Origin: Chaetoderma sp. LZ-2023a
Lineage: Eukaryota > Mollusca > Caudofoveata > Chaetodermatida > Chaetodermatidae
DNA: 64,000 nt
Direction of reading: 5' to 3'
Assembly (NCBI GenBank): GCA_034401795.1
Contig: CM067372.1
Location: 13,092,940-13,156,939 of the forward strand
In this document: in pieces, positions 56,331-64,000 of the stretch
Layout: each line of letters starts with the position of its first letter
How positions within the stretch are numbered: position 1 is the stretch's first letter
Notes under the pieces: model-generated
What the model was told of the DNA's origin: nothing
The model's database searches: none
What the model saw: only the letters and a program-made list of their open reading frames with translations
Made by a program: the position numbers and the translations under genes

Positions 56331-59300
56331 ATATACATCACTTCACATAAATACGCTCATAAGAACAGACATATACACCACTCTTCACATAAATACGCTC
56401 ATAAGAACAGACATATACACCACTCTTCACATAAATAGCAGCTAAATACGCTCATAAGAACAGACATATACACTACTCTTCACATAAATACGCTCATAAG
56501 AACAGACACATACACCAATTCACATAAATACACTCATAAGAACAGACATATACACCACTCTTCACATAAATACGCTCATAAGAACAGACATATACACCAC
56601 TCTTCACATAAATACGCTCATAAGAACAGACACATACACCACTTCACATAAATACACTCATAAGAACAGACATATACACCACTCTTCACATAAATACGCT
56701 CATAAGAACAGACATATACACCACTCTTCACATAAATACGCTCATAAGAACAGACATATACACCACTCTTCACATAAACAGCAGCTAAATACGCTCATAA
56801 GAACAGACATATACACTACTCTTCACATAAGTACACTCATAAGAACAGACACATGCACCACTCTTCACATAAATACACTCATAAGAACAGACATATACAT
56901 CACTCTTCACATAAATACGCTCATAAGAACAGACATATACACCACTCTTCACATAAATACGCTCATAAGAACAGACACATGCACCACTCTTCACATAAAT
57001 ACGCTCATAAGAACAGACATATACACCACACTTCACATAAATATGCTCATAAGAACAGACATATACACCACTCTTCACATAAACAGCAGCTAAATACGCT
57101 CATAAGAACAGACATATACACTACTCTTCACATAAGTACACTCATAAGAACAGACATATACACCACTCTTCACATAAATACGCTCATAAGAACAGACACA
57201 TGCACCACTCTTCACATAAATACGCTCATAAGAACAGACATATACACCACACTTCACATAAATATGCTCATAAGAACAGACATATACACCACTCTTCACA
57301 TAAACAGCAGCTAAATACGCTCATAAGAACAGACATATACACTACTCTTCACATAAGTACACTCATAAGAACAGACACATGCACCAGTCTTCACATAAAT
57401 ACACTCATAAGAACAGACATATACATCACTCTTCACATAAATACGCTCATAAGAACAGACATATACACTACTCTTCACATAAGTACACTCATAAGAACAG
57501 ACACATGCACCAGTCTTCACATAAATACACTCATAAGAACAGACATATACATCACTCTTCACATAAATACGCTCATAAGAACAGACATATACACCACTCT
57601 TCACATAAATAGCAGCTAAATACGCTCATAAGAACAGACATATACATCACTCTTCACATAAATACGCTCATAAGAACAGACACATACACCACTCTTCACA
57701 TAAATAGCAGCTAAATACGCTCATAAGAACAGACACATACACTACCCTTCATATAAATACACTCATAAGAACAGACACATGCAACACTCTTCACATAAAT
57801 ACACTCATAAGAACAGACATATACATCACTCTTAACATAAATACGCTCATAAGAACAGACATATACACCACCTTTCACATAAATACACTCATAAGAACAG
57901 ACATATACACGACTCTTCACATAAATAGCAGCTAAATACGCTCATAAGAACAGACATATACACCACTCTTCACATAAATACGCTCATAAGAACAGACACA
58001 TGCACCACTCTTCACATAAATACGCTCATAAGAACAGACATATACACCACACTTCACATAAATATGCTCATAAGAACAGACATATACACCACTCTTCACA
58101 TAAACAGCAGCTAAATACGCTCATAAGAACAGACATATACACTACTCTTCACATAAGTACACTCATAAGAACAGACACATGCACCAGTCTTCACATAAAT
58201 ACACTCATAAGAACAGACATATACATCACTCTTCACATAAATACGCTCATAAGAACAGACATATACACTACTCTTCACATAAGTACACTCATAAGAACAG
58301 ACACATGCACCAGTCTTCACATAAATACACTCATAAGAACAGACATATACATCACTCTTCACATAAATACGCTCATAAGAACAGACATATACACCACTCT
58401 TCACATAAATAGCAGCTAAATACGCTCATAAGAACAGACATATACATCACTCTTCACATAAATACGCTCATAAGAACAGACACATACACCACTCTTCACA
58501 TAAATAGCAGCTAAATACGCTCATAAGAACAGACACATACACTACCCTTCACATAAATACACTCATAAGAACAGACACATGCAACACTCTTCACATAAAT
58601 ACACTCATAAGAACAGACATATACATCACTCTTAACATAAATACGCTCATAAGAACAGACATATACACCACCTTTCACATAAATACACTCATAAGAACAG
58701 ACATATACACGACTCTTCACATAAATAGCAGCTAAATACGCTCATAAGAACAGACATATACACCACTCTTCACATAAATATGCTCATAAGAACAGACATA
58801 TGCACCACTCTTCACATAAATACACTCATAAGAACAGACATATGCACCACTCTTCACATAAATACACTCATAAGAACAGACATATACACCACTCTTCACA
58901 TAAATAGCAGCTAAATATGCTCATAAGAACAGACATATACACCACTCTTCACATAAATACACTCATAAGAACAGACATATGCACCACTCTTCACATAAAT
59001 AGCAGCTAAATATGCTCATAAGAACAGACATATACACCACTCTTCACATAAATAGCAGCTAAATATGCTCATAAGAACAGACATATACACTACTCTTCAC
59101 ATAAATACACTCATAAGAACAGACACATACACCACTCTTCACATAAATACACTCATAAGAACAGACATATACATCACTCTTAACATAAATATGCTCATAA
59201 GAAAAGACATATACACGACTCTTCACATAAATAGCAGCTAAATACGCTCATAAGAACAGACATATACACCACTCTTCACATAAATACGCTCATAAGAACA

Positions 59301-62300
59301 GACATATGCACCAATCTTCACATAAATACACTCATAAGAACAGACATATACACTACTCTTCACATAAATAGCAGCTAAATATGCTCATAAGAACAGACAT
59401 ATACACCACTCTTCACATAAATACACTCATAAGAACAGACATATACACTACTCTTCACATAAATAGCAGCTAAATATGCTCATAAGAACAGACATATACA
59501 CCACTCTTCACATAAATACGCTCATAAGAACAGACATATGCACCAATCTTCACATAAATACACTCATAAGAACAGACATATACACCACTCTTCACATAAA
59601 TAGCAGCTAAATATGCTCATAAGAACAGACATATACACCACTCTTCACATAAATAGCAGCTAAATACGCTCATAGGAACAGACATATACACCACTCTTCA
59701 CATAAATAGCAGCTAAATATGCTCATAAGAACAGACACATGCACCACTCTTCACATAAATAGCAGCTAAATACGCTCATAGGAACAGACATATACACCAA
59801 TCTTCACATAAATACGCTCATAAGAACAGACATATACACCACTCTTCACATAAATACGCTCATAAGAACAGACATATGCACCAATCTTCACATAAATACA
59901 CTCATAAGAACAGACATATACACCACTCTTAACATAAATAGCAGCTAAATATGCTCATAAGAACAGACATATACACCACTCTTCACATAAATAGCAGCTA
60001 AATATGCTCATAAGAACAGACATATACACCACTCTTCACATAAATAGCAGCTAAATATGCTCATAAGAACAGACATATACACCACTCTTCACATAAATAG
60101 CAGCTAAATACGCTCATAGGAACACACATATACACTACTCTTCACATAAATACACTCATAAGAACAGACATATACACCACTCTTCACATAAATAGCAGCT
60201 AAATACGCTCATAAGAACAGACATATACACCACTCTTCACATAAATAGCAGATAAATATGCTCATAAAACAGACATATACACCACTCTTCACATAAATAG
60301 CAGCTAAATACGCTCATAAGAACAGACATATACACCACTCTTCACATAAATACACTCATAAGAACAGACATATGCATCACTCTTCACATAAATACACTCA
60401 TAAGAACAGACATATACACTACTCTTCACATAAATAGCAGCTAAATACGCTCATAAGAACAGACATATACACCACTCTTCACATAAATACGCTCATAAGA
60501 ACAGACACATACACCACCTTTCACATAAATACACTCATAAGAACAGACACATACACCACCTTTCACATAAATACGCTCATAAGAACAGACATATACACCA
60601 CTCTTCACATAAATACGCTCATAAGAACAGACATATACACCACTCTTCACATAAATAGCAGCTAAATACGCTCATAAGAACAGACATATACACCACTCTT
60701 CACATAAATACGCTCATAAGAACAGACACATACACCACTCTTCACATAAATAGCAGCTAAATATGCTCATAAGAACAGACACATACATCACTCTTCACAT
60801 AAATACACTCATAAGAACAGACATATACACCACTTCACATAAATAGCAGCTAAATATGCTCATAAGAACAGACATATACACCACTCTTCACATAAATACG
60901 CTCATAAGAACAGACACATACACCACTCTTCACATAAATAGCAGCTAAATATGCTCATAAGAACAGACATATACACCACTCTTCACATAAATAGCAGCTA
61001 AATACGCTCATAAGAACAGACACATGCACCACTCTTCACATAAATACACTCATAAGAACAGACATATACATCACTCTTAACATAAATACGCTCATAAGAA
61101 CAGACATATACACCAATCTTCACATAAATAGCAGCTAAATACGCTCATAAGAACAGACACATGCAGCACTCTTCACATAAATACGCTCATAAGAACAGAC
61201 ATATACATCACTCTTCACATAAATACACTCATAAGAACAGACATATACATCACTCTTAACATAAATACGCTCATAAGAACAGACATATACACCACTCTTC
61301 ACATAAATAGCAGCTAAATACGCTCATAAGAACAGACACATGCACCACTCTTCACATAAATACACTCATAAGAACAGACATATACACCACTCTTCACATA
61401 AATACACTCATAAGAACAGACATATACACTACTCTTCACATAAATAGCAGCTAAATATGCTCATAAGAACAGACACATGCACCACTCTTCACATAAATAC
61501 ACTCATAAGAACAGACATATACATCACTCTTAACATAAATACGCTCATAAGAACAGACATATACACCACTCTTCACATAAATACGCTCATAAGAACAGAC
61601 ATATACACCACACTTCACATAAATATGCTCATAAGAACAGACATATACACCACTCTTCACATAAACAGCAGCTAAATACGCTCATAAGAACAGACATATA
61701 CACTACTCTTCACATAAGTACACTCATAAGAACAGACACATGCACCAGTCTTCACATAAATACACTCATAAGAACAGACATATACATCACTCTTCACATA
61801 AATACGCCCATAAGAACAGACATATACACCACTCTTCACATAAATAGCAGCTAAATATGCTCATAAGAACAGACATATACACCACTCTTCACATAAATAG
61901 CAGCTAAATACGCTCATAAGAACAGACACATGCACCACTCTTCACATAAATACGCTCATAAGAACAGACATATACACCACTCTTCACATAAATAGCAGCT
62001 AAATACGCTCATAAGAACAGACATATACATCACTCTTCACATAAATACGCTCATAAGAACAGACACATACACCACTCTTCACATAAATAGCAGCTAAATA
62101 CGCTCATAAGAACAGACACATACACTACCCTTCACATAAATACACTCATAAGAACAGACACATGCAACACTCTTCACATAAATACACTCATAAGAACAGA
62201 CATATACATCACTCTTAACATAAATACGCTCATAAGAACAGACATATACACCACCTTTCACATAAATACACTCATAAGAACAGACATATACACGACTCTT

Positions 62301-64000
62301 CACATAAATAGCAGCTAAATACGCTCATAAGAACAGACATATACACCACTCTTCACATAAATATGCTCATAAGAACAGACATATGCACCACTCTTCACAT
62401 AAATACACTCATAAGAACAGACATATGCACCACTCTTCACATAAATACACTCATAAGAACAGACATATACACCACTCTTCACATAAATAGCAGCTAAATA
62501 TGCTCATAAGAACAGACATATACACCACTCTTCACATAAATACACTCATAAGAACAGACATATGCACCACTCTTCACATAAATAGCAGCTAAATATGCTC
62601 ATAAGAACAGACATATACACCACTCTTCACATAAATAGCAGCTAAATATGCTCATAAGAACAGACATATACACTACTCTTCACATAAATACACTCATAAG
62701 AACAGACACATACACCACTCTTCACATAAATACACTCATAAGAACAGACATATACATCACTCTTAACATAAATATGCTCATAAGAACAGACATATACACG
62801 ACTCTTCACATAAATAGCAGCTAAATACGCTCATAAGAACAGACATATACACCACTCTTCACATAAATACGCTCATAAGAACAGACATATGCACCAATCT
62901 TCACATAAATACACTCATAAGAACAGACATATACACTACTCTTCACATAAATAGCAGCTAAATATGCTCATAAGAACAGACATATACACCACTCTTCACA
63001 TAAATACACTCATAAGAACAGACATATACACTACTCTTCACATAAATAGCAGCTAAATATGCTCATAAGAACAGACATATACACCACTCTTCACATAAAT
63101 ACGCTCATAAGAACAGACATATGCACCAATCTTCACATAAATACGCTCATAAGAACAGACATATACACCACTCTTCACATAAATAGCAGCTAAATATGCT
63201 CATAAGAACAGACATATACACCACTCTTCACATAAATAGCAGCTAAATACGCTCATAGGAACAGACATATACACCACTCTTCACATAAATAGCAGCTAAA
63301 TATGCTCATAAGAACAGACACATGCACCACTCTTCACATAAATAGCAGCTAAATACGCTCATAGGAACAGACATATACACCAATCTTCACATAAATACGC
63401 TCATAAGAACAGACATATACACCACTCTTCACATAAATACGCTCATAAGAACAGACATATGCACCAATCTTCACATAAATACACTCATAAGAACAGACAT
63501 ATACACCACTCTTAACATAAATAGCAGCTAAATATGCTCATAAGAACAGACATATACACCACTCTTCACATAAATAGCAGCTAAATATGCTCATAAGAAC
63601 AGACATATACACCACTCTTCACATAAATAGCAGCTAAATATGCTCATAAGAACAGACATATACACCACTCTTCACATAAATAGCAGCTAAATACGCTCAT
63701 AGGAACACACATATACACTACTCTTCACATAAATACACTCATAAGAACAGACATATACACCACTCTTCACATAAATAGCAGCTAAATACGCTCATAAGAA
63801 CAGACATATACACCACTCTTCACATAAATAGCAGCTAAATATGCTCATAAAACAGACATATACACCACTCTTCACATAAATAGCAGCTAAATACGCTCAT
63901 AAGAACAGACATATACACCACTCTTCACATAAATACACTCATAAGAACAGACATATGCATCACTCTTCACATAAATACACTCATAAGAACAGACATATAC
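56331..64000. repeat. 42-bp minisatellite, right block with higher-order repeats, runs off the window
   Basis: 42/53-bp units throughout. 57,200-57,999 and 58,000-58,799 are near-identical 800-bp higher-order units. About 58,390-60,417 recurs at about 61,973-64,000 (offset 3,583 bp) with the same sequence of variants. The 53-bp units with 'agcagctaaat' are more frequent here than left of 45 kb. No gene is seen in this block. Confidence 0.95.

Larger units (their letters stand above)
41608..57310. repeat. 5.3-kb macrosatellite: DIRS element 3 plus minisatellite, three tandem units
   Basis: The repeating unit is one 4.09-kb DIRS element 3 copy plus 1,225 bp of 42-bp minisatellite with the same ordered variants. 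Units begin at 41,608, 46,924 and 52,239. The last unit's minisatellite matches the spacers to about 57,310 and then diverges. Because element junctions and flanking variants are the same each time, this is tandem amplification of a single insertion. Confidence 0.92.

Noticed and set aside
39620..64000. CRISPR-like direct repeats
   Set aside because: Units abut without unique spacers and the context is eukaryotic; this is a minisatellite.

Overview
The window is from an animal nuclear genome. It has spliced genes with GT-AG introns, several families of long minisatellites, and many transposable elements. The dispersed repeat families (a unit opening 'agctcacctgg', a TIR repeat opening 'tgtcccccgacgg', 'gcgagac' repeats, and 'gtgaccttgac' repeats) look like those I know from molluscs. 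I infer a mollusc, most likely a bivalve, with no proof of species. There are no prokaryotic operons, rRNA genes or CRISPR arrays.

Layout. 1-9,900: the 3' part of a plus-strand gene recognisable as VWA3A (von Willebrand factor A domain protein), eight exons from 2,887 to the stop at 9,845, with AATAAA at 9,871. A 66-bp minisatellite fills the intron before the first visible exon. An unusual array of eleven duplicated splice acceptors precedes the exon that opens the VWA domain. 10,000-13,200: dispersed repeats. 13,193-21,274: a TIR-bounded repeat split by DIRS element 1 (about 13,553-20,581). That element is structurally complete: gag-like ORF with a probable intron, RT/RNase H/Dam-like methyltransferase ORF, tyrosine recombinase (YR) ORF, inverted terminal repeats, and an internal region joining both termini. 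21,300-24,800: minor repeats and hairpins. 24,828-31,600: a second, decayed DIRS element with its own ITRs and internal junction. 31,600-37,400: a large foldback, a 39-bp minisatellite and mollusc-type repeats. 37,491-37,618: the terminal coding exon of an unidentified minus-strand gene. 37,676-39,181: a dead Tc1 (DD34E) transposon beside it.

39,620-64,000 is a 42-bp minisatellite that runs off the window. A third DIRS family, about 4.09 kb, minus strand and without RT/RNase H, sits in it. Three nearly identical copies (41,608; 46,924; 52,239) are spaced exactly one 5.3-kb macro-unit apart, so a single insertion was amplified together with its minisatellite flanks. In all three copies the YR catalytic tyrosine codon is TAG and the catalytic-arginine motif is one codon short. 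Beyond the third copy the minisatellite has higher-order repeats of 800 bp and about 3.58 kb.

Together: the host genes are ordinary, and the region is dominated by three independent DIRS families. These share the same termini-joining internal region and, in two of them, the same Cys/His finger at the start of gag.
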